64,000 nt of DNA from Allolobophora icterica (Eukaryota; Annelida; Clitellata; Crassiclitellata; Lumbricidae). The notes beneath the pieces were generated by a model. That model ran no database searches, was not told the origin of the DNA, and was given only the letters and a program-made list of their open reading frames with translations. The position numbers and the translations under genes are program-made. The DNA is taken from the NCBI GenBank assembly GCA_963556255.1, contig OY744608.1:33507154-33571153 (forward strand). Reading direction: 5' to 3'. Positions 23,911 to 36,150 of this stretch are shown here, piece by piece. Positions within the stretch are counted from its first letter, which is position 1. Each line of letters starts with the position of its first letter.

Positions 23911-24036
23911 ATGGCGTTTCCAAATGATGATCTCGCTGTTAGTAAGATATCATTTGAGGAGAAGGGTTGGCGAGGCAAGCGAATCGTTCAGGAATATCCG
24001 CGTAAAAACTGGTCAAGACAAAGCATAAACCGATAA
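23911..24036 (+). pseudogene. Mariner-type transposase, N-terminal piece (copy 1)
   Basis: A 41-codon frame starts MAFPNDDLAVSKISFEEKGW and continues through RIVQEYPRKNWSRQSI to a stop. The EKGW, YPRKNWS and QSI elements are those of the N-terminal helix-turn-helix of mariner-like transposases. The frame ends at the internal deletion junction and is out of frame with the C-terminal piece. Confidence 0.75.
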
Positions 24037-24415
24037 GCTCATTCCCCAATGTTGTAGACTCTATCCTGACGACAATTACATCTTTCAACAAGACAGTGCT
24101 CCTTCACATCGTTGCAGATTGGCTCAGCAATTTCTTCAAGCAAACACCCCTGATTTTATCCACAGTGATGCCTGGCCACCAAACTCTCCCGATCTAAATC
24201 CTCTGGACTACTATGTATGGAACGCCCTAAAGGAGCTTGTGTATGCTGGTCGCAGAAAACCGTTTCTAAATACTGACGAACTTAAGCAGGTCATTGAAGC
24301 AAAATGGTCTCTATTAGACGACACACAAATACAGAAGTCAATAGGACAGTGGAAACAGCGTTTAGGGGTCGTTACAAGAGAAGGCAGAGGATCAATTAAA
24401 CATCTGTTCGCGTAA
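24029..24415 (+). pseudogene. Mariner-type transposase, C-terminal catalytic piece (copy 1)
   Basis: The frame reads YIFQQDSAPSHRCRLAQQ, then AWPPNSPDLNPLDYYVWN and KELVYAGRRKPF, ending at TAA 24413-24415. QQD carries the second catalytic aspartate. The third is the D of PLDYYVW, with 37 residues between them (DD37D, the maT-type spacing). The first aspartate lies in the deleted middle, so the copy cannot encode an active enzyme. Confidence 0.8.
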
Positions 24416-24630
24416 AACGTCATCATAAAACAACTGTGCAAAATTTTGACCATGGGTCATACAGTTCTAACAACAATTTCTCTCAAACTGTTGAGTATTT
24501 TGCGCTAAAAATTGGCTGTCTTGTACAAATATGAATTATGATTAGTTTGATGTACTATAATTCAATTTACTTTAAAATTGTTTAATTGTCAGGTTAACAA
24601 AATTTTGGAACGTTTTTAATGGGCCACCCG

Positions 24631-24631
<1 letters not shown>

Positions 24632-24706
<75 letters not shown>
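24632..24706. repeat. (GT)n microsatellite
   Basis: About 36 GT units start at the right TA of the mariner-type element. Confidence 0.95.
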
Positions 24707-24708
<2 letters not shown>

Positions 24709-24814
24709 TTATTGAGCATAGCATAGGAGATTTGCAGTAAATAAAGATATATACATCAAATTTTTAATAGTAAAGAACATTTACAGTTAATGAGTATTGC
24801 TGCCATACTTTATT

Positions 24815-25001
24815 TTTATTTTATTTATTTCGGATATTTCTATAGCGCCTCCTCAAGTCTACTACTACTCAGAGGCGCTCCCGACTACAGCATTTGATAC
24901 TGTGTCGGAGTTTTCACGCCGAAGCGCCACGAGCAATCGCGAGTGAAGGACTTGCCCAAGGTCCGTACTCAGCGGCTAGAGTGGGATTCGAATACTTGGT
25001 C
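24815..25001 (-). mobile_element. tRNA-derived SINE, 5'-truncated, minus orientation
   Basis: This is the reverse complement of the SINE at 35571-35796. It runs from the tail (TTTATTTATTTCGGATATTT, 24822-24841), through GCGCCTC, CTACTACTAC and GGACTTGCCCAAGGTCCGTA, to the B-box end GTGGGATTCGAA. The A-box head is missing. Confidence 0.8.
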
Positions 25002-25424
25002 TACTGTATTTGTTAATAGGCGTTTAACATGATATGCGTGTTATTGTATAATAGCAAAAATAACATTAGTATTTAGAAGTAATAATAATTACGTTCTCTA
25101 GCATTATTTATACATGAAAACCAATTCGTATGAATTGTCTCAACGCTCTAACGACGAGCTGCATTTGTTTCCCGGTCGATTTTAGTATATATATACACTC
25201 CCGTCGTTAAAGTATTAAAGGTACCGAAATGATTAAAATATATGCCCATTGCCCAACTATTATATGCATGCATTTCGTCGGAATTCATACGTGCATTTAA
25301 ACATATAAATGTAAAATGATGATGGAAGAGAGCAAGAGTGGCTGCTTCTGCTGTAGGATGATGTAATGGTGACTAAGATTTTGTATTCGGCGTCATAATA
25401 TGTTGGTTTAACGCTGATTGAATA
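25002..25424. other. Intergenic, nothing recognised
   Basis: No coding or repeat feature was identified. Confidence 0.5.
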
Positions 25425-25432
25425 GTAATATT

Positions 25433-25589
25433 CAGGGGCGTCTATCCCTCCCGAAGTCATTGGAGCAACTTCCCTTCCCCTTCCTCCCCCACCCCAATAA
25501 TGATGGCACATACACTGACATTTCTTCCCATCCCCCTATTTTTGGGATGGAGCATTTGCTCCAAGGTTTCTATGGAGTAGACGCTCCTG
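25433..25589. mobile_element. hAT-like MITE, 157 bp, sister of 10863-11047
   Basis: The ends CAGGGGCGTCTA and TAGACGCTCCTG are inverted repeats. The flanking 8-mers GTAATATT and TTAATACT agree at 6 of 8 positions. The interior is the reverse complement of the 10863 copy, with shared GGAGCATTTGCTCCAAGGTT and a C/T-rich block. Confidence 0.8.
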
Positions 25590-25597
25590 TTAATACT

Positions 25598-26520
25598 ACT
25601 AATAAAAGCTTAACAGTGATTGAAATATGGATGTTAGGACTGAGGTTAATGTTAATAAGAAAACTTTGAAGCATAGTGGTTCTCATAATGCATCCACTTG
25701 TTGCGCGCCTATCGCTGCAGCCTGTTGTATCAACAGCAGTAGCAGCCACTCTTACTCTCTTCCATCCCCTTCCTGGTTCCCTCTCTCTCTCTTCCTTCCT
25801 CTGCCGTGGTTGTCTCCAGTCCGCCGCCGATACAACGTCTCTCCTCCCACCCGCGGCACAGCAGCCAGCTCCTCTGAGGGGCAGGTATTTCCGATGTGTA
25901 TAAGACGGAAGACCATTAGATAGACGGACATCGTACTCTGCGCCACCGATTAAGGATCCACGTCATAGACTTCTTCTTTCTCTTGGTCCGCTCAAGCTGC
26001 TGCTGCTGTGGTCGTTGTTGTTGATTCGCGGCATCTCTTATCTCGACCACAATCGTTTCTGCAACGCTTCCGTAAGTTTTTAACCGCTTATTTTTCTTCG
26101 CTACGTTTTATTTGCCTAAGCCTTATATTATAATTACATAATTTAATATGTATTATAGTAAGAGGTGCCATGCCGTTTATTTCAGCAAAGCTCGCTTTGA
26201 AATACTTAAAGGACATCGGCTGTGTTTATATAACAAGTTTGGTAAATTGCTCTTAAATCTAACACAGAGGTATTTTTCAATTGTATTCATGATTTAAAAT
26301 TGCAATCTGGGCATAATTTTAGTTAGTCATGTAATTGTCTAATTGTCACTAATCAGCTGCGTCGTTCAGTTATTCCGATAGCTTTCTCATCATTGTACTT
26401 CTTTGTTGATTCTAAGAACCACCCAATACCATTAAGTACCATCCAGTACTAATTTACATAATTCATTATCATTCAGTGCCATTCGTCGAAAGTTTTTGAC
26501 GAAACGCAATGCAATAACAA
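25598..26520. other. Intergenic, nothing recognised
   Basis: Frames of 64-98 codons around 25627-25946 have no recognisable motif. Confidence 0.45.
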
Positions 26521-26521
26521 C

Positions 26522-26652
<131 letters not shown>

Positions 26653-26826
26653 CAATAATACTAAGACGATTTGTATAGAACCGTTGCACAGCCGACTCCG
26701 AAGAAATTGCGCAATAGGAAACTTAAAGCGCTCTTTTAGGAAACTAGGAAACGCAGGATTAAGGACGTACATGTAGGCCTATCCGACCAAAAATTTTAAT
26801 TTAGGATTCTTATTAATATAAAAAAT

Positions 26827-26827
<1 letters not shown>

Positions 26828-26918
<91 letters not shown>

Positions 26919-27070
26919 GACAGAGAGACAGACAGAGACAGAGAGACAGAGAGACAGAGACACAGACACATACACAGACACAGACACAGACACAGACAGA
27001 CAGACAGAGACAGACAGAGACAGACAGAGACAGACAGAGACAGACAGAGACAGACAGAGACAGACAGAGA
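26828..27070. repeat. (TA)n-(GA)n-(CAGA)n compound repeat
   Basis: TA units pass into GA units at about 26848, then into GACA tetranucleotides, then into a GACAGAGACA higher-order pattern to 27070. Confidence 0.93.
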
Positions 27071-27950
27071 GTCAGAGACTCAAAGCAGGGCCCAAACTCC
27101 GACTAAATTCCAAGATAAGGAACGCTGGGGTGAATTGGCTTCAAGAAAACCTGCAGGTAAACCCTAACCCTAAAAATATGATTAGCCAAACGGGTATTTT
27201 TATTTGTATGGCTATAGTTTACGGTATGTTTTAGTGTCATTAAAGTGCTCATCATCTCGTATATCCATATAAATGCTCGAAAACAATACAATACAATATT
27301 GCAGGCCTATGGACATATATAATAAGCAGTAGGGTCTATATATCTTACATTCAATTATTCCGCATATGCATTATTGCAATATTTTTTTAACATTTCCATA
27401 TGTTACAGTTGATTTAACCTTACAAGTGATGTTTCTGTTACTATTTTGGTATTTACAAACTATTTATCTACAATAATTAATTTCATGAACAACGAATATT
27501 AATAATTACTGCTTGACCTGTCAAAAGGCAAGTCTTTCAAGGATTTCCGTCGTCTGCAATTAGAAAAAACTACTTTCAAAATATAACCTCCATGTTTTAA
27601 TTCATTGCCTTTCATTAATTTAAGCAAAATTCCAGGTGTGATCTTTAACATTACGCAACATCAGATTATTATAGTCCCTATTTTTCTTTAGGCTCTTTGT
27701 TAATAATCAATAATGAAGCAACAAGTAGGCTATTTGCATACTCCAGCAAGCAACAAATCTTACAAAGTTTTAATGTTAATTTTTCACTTTGCTTATAGTG
27801 GCACTTGCTTTCCAACTTACAAGTGATTACCGTCTAAGTGGTGTTGTCCACATATAGACCGCTATGAATTAGCACTCCCAGAAGGTATTCGTTAATGTGC
27901 ATAAAGCATAAAGGTCTGCCTATCTAAAGGCCTATAAAGTAATTATACGT
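27071..27950. other. Intergenic, nothing recognised
   Basis: AT-rich. CCCTAACCCTAA at 27162-27173 is only two telomere-like units. Confidence 0.5.
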
Positions 27951-27952
27951 TT

Positions 27953-27993
<41 letters not shown>

Positions 27994-28400
27994 CTAGACA
28001 TTTATATAGCGCGACAATGCGAAGATTGGTCCGGTCTCGATATTTACCGGAATCCTATCTTACTTTCGAGCAACTCTGCCAGAAAGCTGATTGTAACCTT
28101 TTCTCAGCCATCATAACTAACCCAACACATGTTCTGCATCAGTTATTACCTCCAGAGAAAGCTGTTGTATACTCACTGCGCCTCAGGGCACACAATAGAA
28201 TTATACCTAATGCTGATTCTTTAGCTCGCAAAACCTTTGTCATTCGAATGTTATATGCTTAAATTAATATTATGAACTATGTACACCAAAATGCGGTTAG
28301 CAGTTGGTTTTGAATAAAGGATTTACTTACTTACTTTTACTTACTTACTCTTCAAAGTAACTATTCAGAGGCGCTCCCAGTCCAACCTCGACGAAAAAGA
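27951..28400. mobile_element. Old LINE tail split by a younger, 5'-truncated LINE
   Basis: (ATCA)n with ACATTTATATAGCGCGAC (27955-28016) and TAACTATTCAGAGGCGCTCCCAG (28358-28380) are the two halves of the LINE tail seen at 4960-5110. Between them lies a different LINE remnant, 28017-28345. Its 81-codon frame ends LRAHNRIIPNADSLARKTFV plus IRMLYA, like the extreme C-terminus of a non-LTR reverse transcriptase. It is followed by AATAAAGG and (TTAC)n, a typical insertion tail. Confidence 0.55.
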
Positions 28401-30511
28401 ACAGCCTTAGGAGCAGAGAAAAAAGAGGTTGGCGAATTAATTGAATTGATTTCGTAAGTTGATCATCAGAAACAGCTGCGTATTAGGCGTTTGGTCTGCG
28501 TTGTTAGATCTTGTTTTAGCTAAGTGCTTACACCAGTCTAGAGTGGTAATCAGATAACTGAGTGAGGTGCCTGAATGGTTAGGTAAGGATAAGGTATGAT
28601 AAGGTCGGGTTTGTGACGGAAACCGTGCGATGAAAGGTAAGATAAAGTAATGTAATGTAAAGGTAACCAGGACAAGGTAACTGGTCATTTACGTCTTTAA
28701 ACAGCAGCTAATCAAGGTAGTAGATGACATCTTACCACTTCTTACCACACAAGTATCACTTGGGTTGAGTTAGCCAACCATTCCTATGGTCGTCGTTCAG
28801 TAATGATCGTGTGGCTACCATTGATCATAATAAACGATACGAGTGATGGCTCGGCGTAGATGGCTAGATGTGTGTACTTAGTGCAATGGCCACAGAAGAC
28901 TTGACCTCGTATCCAGAGAGAACGCAGGTGTTCACAGCGACACTAATTACACAGTTAATGCTATAATTTTCAGCATGGCTTCGCAGCGGTCAATCGGATA
29001 ATCTGCACATAATCTATTGCCCTTGAACGACTATTTTTTACGGACGTGGTTGGTTAACTGCTCTTTGCAGCCTAGAATGATCGGCGTCAGCATAGTCGGA
29101 AGAATTTCCTGCAGGATTTCATGGTAGATGCAACTGTTCTAATGTTGCGTCACTGAAACACTGTGCTATTCAATTAAAACTAACTGTTGCTTCCGTAAGA
29201 CAATTGATTTTGTTGTTCCAGGGTAACTTTCTCGAGCTTCAGATAATTATTTTGCTTCAGTGAATTGCATACAGCGAATTAAGTTGTCTTATAGCCACTC
29301 TAGGTTAGTGCAATTAAACTGACTTTCATTGGCGCCAACTTTTGCTTTTGTCTCTTGGTGCCTGGGTTCTCCCCGTCCATTCCCCTTTCCCACTGTCCTT
29401 AGGTAGGTGAGTTTAATGGACTTTCGGAGAAAGAAAATTATTTTCTTGTCAATGGTTACGAGGTTAGAAGAAATATTTGAAATCGGTGACGACGTTCTAG
29501 TGTTATTATTTATTTTTTAAAATAATAAATAAATAAATTAATTTTTATGTACGGCTGTGACTGTAAGATTATGCTATTTTTGGTATTTGTGTTGCAGTTG
29601 TACTTCTCAAGTTGTGAGATTAGTTAGTTGTAAAACATTTGAATTTAAGGTCCGAATTCTTCTGGGTGCCAGGCACCCACTGAACTTTCTCTCTGGGTAC
29701 ATTCGCACCCAAGGCTCCCAAAGAGTCGGCACCTATGCTGACTTTGACAATGAAGATATCCACGAAGTCATTTTTTAAGTAACCGCACGCATTGCGCGTG
29801 CGTAGTGTTAATTCATCCGAGCTTGTTGCCTTGCCTATAGATGACATAAGCCAATAACTATCGCGATTCTTATGTAACCACATCAGCCATAAATTTATTA
29901 CATATACAAAATTAAAGTTGCAGTTTAATTTACAGTAGGCTATATATATATTTGTGTGTGTGGTCTAATTTATATGAATCATTAGCGCACGAGTAATGTT
30001 ACTCTGAATGGGTTCCTGTCTTAGGCAGTTGCTAAGTAGCTGTAGCGTCTTTAGTCGGCGCAGAGAGCTTATTTATAACGTATAGACAACTTTCAAACTT
30101 GATGGTCCTTATTAAGCTTAGCTAACTGAGTATTTTATGCACGAAACGTGCGAATCCGAAAAGAAAAGGACAAGCAGCCGATAATTCTGCAGTTTTCAAC
30201 TGGATAAACTCGATCTAAGCTGATATTCATTTATTTTTTTTCGTTCTTAAGACTCTCCGAATATTTCACCCTGTCTGCCACTCATCATGCTCCGCTCGTC
30301 CTAACTCATCCTAATGCATTCCAGTGTTTCGTCTGCATTTCCTTCGACTCGATCCGTCTCGATCTAACCTTGTAATAAGCGTCAAAATGTGGTCGCTAAT
30401 GAGGCATTGACGAAACCCTTGCACCGTCATAAACGCGTCAGTCACAACACATATGATGTCTGTTAGCAGCGGATACCAATGTGGCCAGACAAATCATTGA
30501 CATAAACTGTA
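28401..30511. other. Intergenic, nothing recognised
   Basis: Over 2 kb without a supportable gene. There are AAGGTAA-rich imperfect repeats near 28580-28680. Confidence 0.45.
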
Positions 30512-30519
30512 GCTCCTTG

Positions 30520-30856
30520 CAGTACCGGCCTTAGAATATTTCGGGCCTCGTGCGGAGAGTATACTGTGCGGGTCTCCCATGGCACAAGTCAAATTGTTTC
30601 TAATTGCTAATCATTTTATCTTTAGTAGATTGTTAATAAGTACAACAGGTCAAATTTAGCTATACACGAGAATTCTGGGATACAGAGGAAGTTGACTTTT
30701 ATTTTATTGACAAACGAGAAGACTTAATTGAAACTATAATATTATTATTATTAGGGTGTCTTGTTCATGTTACTTATCTGTGACATTTTCGTCCCCCCCC
30801 CCAAGTTACGGGCCCCGTGCGACCGCACGGTTCGCACGCCCTTAAGGCCGGCACTG
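30520..30856. mobile_element. hAT-like MITE, about 337 bp
   Basis: The ends CAGTACCGGCCTTAG and TTAAGGCCGGCACTG are inverted repeats. GCTCCTTG occurs directly before the left end (30512-30519) and at the right end (30856-30863, sharing the terminal G). The subterminal GGGCCTCGTGCG and GGGCCCCGTGCG blocks are typical of non-coding hAT derivatives. Confidence 0.75.
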
Positions 30857-31059
30857 CTCCTTGTCTTCCTGGCCTCCTGGGGAACAACCGACTGGCAGGA
30901 TCTAAAGGATGACGATTGGCGACTACATGAATAGGCCTCTACTTCGAAGCGACTACTGACTTGTGTCTTATGGTTCAGCCGTGTTGAACCTGTCAAAGCG
31001 CCATTGTAACGACATGCGTCGTGTTACGGCGCTGGAGAAATTGTCGTACTCATCATCAT

Positions 31060-31271
<212 letters not shown>

Positions 31272-32223
31272 ATACCGGCGTTATGTTAAGTCTTGAGATC
31301 AGGTCTGCTGTTTATATAACCGGGTACTGTGACTGTGGCTTCGTTAAGAATAGGCTTTATTGATTGTAATTGCAAACTGATATAGCGCCACTTCAAGAGA
31401 AAATCTACTTCGAAGCGACTCTCGACCAGACAACACAAACCACGATCGAATATGATGGTTCTAAAGCGTTGCAGAGAAGAGACTGAGAACGGATCACGTG
31501 GTTTGCATGACTCCTGGATTTGCTTTGCGAGAAGACACAGAGAAACACTCGTGTTCTTAACAGTCAGTTAAATTCTATGAGTTTTCAGTGTTAACAAGTG
31601 TCTCTATTCATCAGACATTCGTTTAACGAGTGCACAACGAGATGCGCAACTCTACAGCGCCGCCGTCCGATGCGGTTAGGTAAAATCGGTCGTTCGACCG
31701 AGAATAACGAGATCCTGCTCTTCAGATGAACATTAATTTCACGTCCAACGGACAGTTCTCTGAACTAAATCCTTTCCAGCCACTGGTCTTGGTCTGTCGA
31801 ATCCTCCTCAGCCTCATCCTTCTCTTCCAGTTGCTGTCCCTTTGGCGGATGACATGAATTCCTGTCATGCTTTACGTGGCGTTCAGAATGGATTTGCTCT
31901 GCGACGTCTTTCCGCTCCGTGAGCGACTCTCAGGTCGACTTCTTGAAAATCGCAAGACGCTCCAATATAAGGATACTATTGCGAAACTATTGCGATATTG
32001 TGCTGAGATGCAACAGAGAATAGCAATGGACAATAACCACTCCATTAGAGAGGAGAGATCCTTCAGGGCAAGTTGAATCTGAACTTAAAGAATGGTGAAA
32101 GTATCACATGGATTGCAACATTGTTTGGGATTAAGACGTGGACTATTATAAGGGTTGAAGTTGGGAGCCTGGGGCGTTTCAGATATGGATATAGGGGAAA
32201 CTATCAAAAATCGGCGGAAAAGA
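31272..32223. other. Intergenic; one decayed SINE/LINE tail
   Basis: GATATAGCGCCACTTCAAGA with TCTACTTCGAAGCGACTCTC (31379-31427) resembles the SINE tail at 24840-24885. Nothing else was recognised. Confidence 0.4.
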
Positions 32224-32231
32224 CCATAGGA

Positions 32232-33179
32232 CAGGGGTGGGCAAACTACGGCCCGCGGGCCAGATCCGGCCCGCCAACACTTCTAATCCGGCCCCCACAA
32301 TCCTTTATAAAATTTTTAAAATTCACACCCGAGAAGTTTTCTTCGTTTTAGTCACGTGGCGCTGCTCTCTTACTTACTATTCCAATCTCGTCGTTTATAA
32401 TAACTCTATTAACTCTGCCGATCTGCCCCACTTAACCCGCAGAGATTTTTTGCACATCATCTGTACCCAGAAGCGAATTCCTTACAAGAAAAGGTAATGT
32501 TGCGTTCAAAGCAGATGAAAGAATAAAACTACGGACACGTTCCTACCCTCCAGTTGCAAATTGTCACAGCTGAGTCTGCAGAAAAATACAGTATCCAGTT
32601 GTCAAATTTGAAAAAAGAGTTCTCCAGACGATTTGCGGATTTCAAATCAGTTGAGGCTGAATTTGCTTTGCTTAGTATACCGTTCACATTTTGACATTGA
32701 CAATTAGCTCCTACGGAACTTTAGCTGGAGTTAACCGACCCGCAAAGTGACATTGTTCTCAAAGAGCAGCTCAAAGGATCAGACCTGATAACATACTTTT
32801 CTTCACTCAGAAATGAAAAAATTCTCAAATCTAAAAAAATTTGCTTAAAAAACACGTGTGTTATTCGCATCCAGTTACATCTGCAAACAAAGATTTTCAA
32901 CTATAGAGATAAACAAATTAAAGTACAGATCTCAGTTAAGTGATCTAAACTTGGACTAAAACTCCGCATTGAGACAGTACAATCATTCCGAATTATGGGA
33001 AAGTTGTTCATGCTAACAGTTTCATACATCTCACTATAGCAATAGCCAAAGTATATTTAATATATTATAAATAAGTAAACTTCTTTTCATGTTAGTCGCT
33101 ACTAAAATTTGTTACCCGGCCCTCCGAATATTTTTGGCGTTGAATGTGGCCCAACGTGCCAAAAGTTTGCCCACCCCTG
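32232..33179 (+). mobile_element. hAT element with transposase C-terminal remnant, 948 bp
   Basis: The ends CAGGGGTGGGCAAACT and AGTTTGCCCACCCCTG are perfect inverted repeats. The flanks are identical 8-bp duplications CCATAGGA (32224-32231 and 33180-33187). Inside, + strand frames give NLKKEFSRRFADFKSVEAEF (about 32606-32665), then LELTDPQSDIVLKEQLKGSD, then SSYICKQRFSTIEINKLKYR followed by SQLSDLNL (about 32870-32950). This is the order of the hAT dimerisation region in ZBED/GTF2IRD2-like transposases. Stops and frameshifts, and absence of the N-terminal two thirds, make it dead. Confidence 0.88.
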
Positions 33180-33187
33180 CCATAGGA

Positions 33188-34211
33188 CAAATGAGAACAT
33201 GCTGCACTTGATACAAGACGAGATGGGCCTAACGCTGGTTGATATAAAAAAAGAAGAGATAAATGCCAAATGAACTGAATCGGTCACATACTTTGTGAGA
33301 ATTCTCTCCTGAAGACAATAGGCTACTAAAGCAAGAATTGAAGAAAAGAAAGTTGCAAGAGGGCCAATAACTATACCACTGGATTGGATGATGAAGAATA
33401 AGCGAAGCAGACGGGGAGAGACAGAAAGAAGTTAAAGACATGTTACAGAACAAAGAAGAGTGGCGTCGTTTGATTCCTGGACGTATACCTTCGGGCAGAA
33501 CATTGAAGACAAAGATGCATATCATAAAAGACAAATGGCATTGTTTCTTTCATGAAATCTTTTCCCTCAAGGGTGCCTGCATTCTAGAGTTTTGCTAGAT
33601 TAACTTGGTTCGCAGGTGTTCTTCGTTTAATCAAGAATGACACTACGATACAACAAGTGATAGCAATCATCTCATGCCACCGTTCACACCAGTCTCACTG
33701 TAATGTACTTCGCACGATTCGCTACGCTACTCATGCTGCTTCTTCTTTCAATGTGGCAACGCGTATACAACGACGTATTATACTCGAGTTCTGTTTAAAA
33801 GTCACTCACGAGTTCACAGTTAGGGTCTATACATAAAGAACTCCCGCGCTTGTATGGTTAATATATGAATAAATATAAATACATATATACTTACATAAAA
33901 TATATAACGCCGTAATTATGCACATGTATGTCACTTACAGTAAGTCATTAGTCATACATACTTATCTACGTGGGAGTGAAGAAACATATTTGATTCACTT
34001 TTTTGCCTGATCATGGTTCTACTTATTAGCATGGATCCTCTTAACTAAGCTCTATAAATAGGCGCCAGGTAATTCTAACTGCATTACATTACTCGAGTTT
34101 CGAGTAATGTAATGGCTTCGTGTGGAGCGCGTATACAGTCGTGTCAGAATGACAGATGAGTTCGTCGTTTACGGCTGCAGCAGCTGCTACTGATGATGAT
34201 GGTGGTGGTGG

Positions 34212-34242
<31 letters not shown>

Positions 34243-34897
34243 CTAGGGCTGTCGTCGTCGTCGTCGTTGTTTATCTATCGCATTTCCGAAAGCCGTGAAA
34301 GACGATTCGCGATTCGTGCTACGGTAGACTCCTTCGATTCGTTGACTGATGACCGTAGAGATTTATTCTCCTGCGAGGCTGCGACCGAGACTTCATTTCA
34401 ACCGATTCAAAGGTCGATTTCGCAGAATCTACGGTTGGCTGTTACTACATTTCCGGTCAATGGCGATTGCGTCTTCAGGTGGAATCTTCACGCGACGCTG
34501 CAGATTAGCTGCCAAAGGATGCGTGAACTCTAGACGTTACGATTTCCGGTCTTTGGGTTATCTTCCTTGCCTTGCCCTACTTTATCCTACCTTACCTGAA
34601 GTTATCTCATCTTTCTTTTTGTCTCCTTGTTTTGCACTGCGTTACCTTACTATTTCTTGCTTACATTGCCTATACGTAGCTTTACCCTTTTCTTGACTTT
34701 TCTTAGCGTTTACGTTGTCTTGTCTTGCCCGTCAATCGTCATAATAGAACAGGAAATTGATGCACGATCCTTAGATCAGATTGCCGATTGTGAATAATGT
34801 GAAAAGGAGATCTGCACCACGTGAGAAAGATTCTAAAGAACAGTGGACCGCATTATAGACGTACAGCCTATCACGAATCTCAAGGGTGGTAATGTAG
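33188..34897. other. Intergenic with short GAT/GGT triplets
   Basis: A GAT/GGT triplet run lies at 34192-34242 inside a 125-codon frame (34156-34533) that matches nothing I know. The inverted repeat CATTACTCGAGTTTCGAGTAATG lies near 34087. Confidence 0.45.
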
Positions 34898-34905
34898 GAT
34901 TATAG

Positions 34906-35262
34906 CAGGGATGGCCAACCCGAGGCCTCAAGTTGCTGATTGGCAGCCCGCATGACCACTTTTTAGATTAATGGTTAATATTGGTCATGTCTTATACGAC
35001 CACTTCTTAAAATTGGCAGACAAGCCCAGGTTTCACACTGGCTAAAATTATATGGCTCTGTTACAGTTAACCTGGAAGAAAATTTAGTGTTGTAAGTTCT
35101 AGTGACCTCGTAGTATACCTGTTTCTCGACTTTTTAAGAATATATAACTTAAACATTTGTATTTTCTTTCGAGGCGCTGAGGAAAATCACTTGCGGCTGG
35201 CCCGGCGCGTGCCTACCAAAAATTATAGTGGCCCGTATGCAATTAAAGGTTGGCCACCTCTG
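34906..35262. mobile_element. hAT-like MITE, 357 bp
   Basis: The left end CAGGGATGGCCAACC and the reverse complement of the right end, CAGAGGTGGCCAACC, are inverted repeats. The flanking 8-mers GATTATAG (34898-34905) and GATTATAT (35263-35270) agree at 7 of 8 positions. GGCAGCCCGC and GCGGCTGGCCCGG subterminal blocks resemble those of the 32232 element, but the internal sequence differs. Confidence 0.85.
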
Positions 35263-35334
35263 GATTATATAGGGTACGTTACGATGTAATCGATCATTTG
35301 TTTATTACACGGCTACACGCTTTCAATATTGTAT

Positions 35335-36150
35335 TGTATTTATGAATTTATAAAGCGCCTCTCGTAGTGCGACCTAATCAGAGGCGCTACCAGTGCGAGG
35401 AGCCTCGAGAGAAAAGTCTTAAGACAGCGAGAAGTAGCAGAAATGCCCCCATTTAGGATCTGAGAACGAGTCTGAGAAGGAAGATCATTCCAAAGGGACG
35501 GGCCAGCAGATGCGTAGGCACGGTGTTGAGCCATAGGAGTCCGGGTCCGATGGACCAAGAGGTCCTGTGGGGCGTGGTGGCTCAGTGGTAAGTTCGGCGC
35601 CTTGTGACCGGAGGGTTGCAAGTTCGAATCCCACTCTAGCTGCTGCGTACGGACCTTGGGCAAGTCCTTCACTCGCAATTGCTCGTGGCGCTTCGGCGTG
35701 AAAATTCCGGCACAGTATCAAATGCTGTAGTCGGGAGCGCCTCCGAGTAGTAGTAGACTTCGAGAGGCGCTATAGAAATATCCGGAATAAATAAATGGAT
35801 GTCGGTCTAAAGAACGGAGAGGACGGCCAGAGGCAGCCGAAAGAGGTCGACAGATAAGATCACAGAGATAACGAGGAGCTTGACCTTGGAACGCTCGAGA
35901 GGTAAGGAACAGGATTTTAAACTGGATACGCGCGACTGCTCAGTCATAAAAGTCGAGATATGGGAGTAGCGTGGAAGGCGAGCAATCAGGCGAGCAGCTG
36001 CGTTCAATACGGATTGGAGTGGAGACAGACGAGATTTCGGCAGAGAGAAAAGTAACAGCAGGGAAAAGAGGGAAAATAACAGCAGGGAAAAGCTCTTGGA
36101 GACGTGGTACAAAATTTGAAGACCCTTTCTCGCTGAGGCATTTGGCAATT
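35335..36150 (-). mobile_element. LINE C-terminal remnant, interrupted by a SINE
   Basis: Read on the minus strand, the segment at about 36020-35950 encodes LQSVLNAAARLIARLPRYSH, and 35550-35345 encodes TPMAQHRAYASAGPSLWNDL and LKTFLSRL. Both are standard features near the end of CR1/L2- or Jockey-like ORF2 proteins (the QNAAAR and GPxLWNxLP motifs). The 3' end is AGAGGCGCTTTATAAATTCA followed by ATACAATACAAT. The SINE at 35571-35796 splits the two coding parts. The 5' two thirds are missing. Confidence 0.75.
35571..35796 (+). mobile_element. tRNA-derived SINE, full-length
   Basis: The head is GGCGTGGTGGCTCAGTGGTA (A box TGGCTCAGTGG), with B box AGTTCGAATCC 40 bp downstream at 35631-35641. 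Then come a tRNA-unrelated body (GGACCTTGGGCAAGTCCTTC) and a tail AGCGCCTCCGAGTAG through GAGAGGCGCTATAGAAATAT, ending AATAAATAAAT. The last ~60 bp are similar to the 3' end of the LINE it sits in. A truncated minus copy is at 24815-25001. Confidence 0.85.

Noticed and set aside
27162..27173. Interstitial telomere repeat (CCCTAA)
   Set aside because: Only two units, compatible with chance.
34156..34533. 125-codon frame with Asp and Ser runs
   Set aside because: The runs come from GAT and GTC triplets, and the remainder matches nothing.
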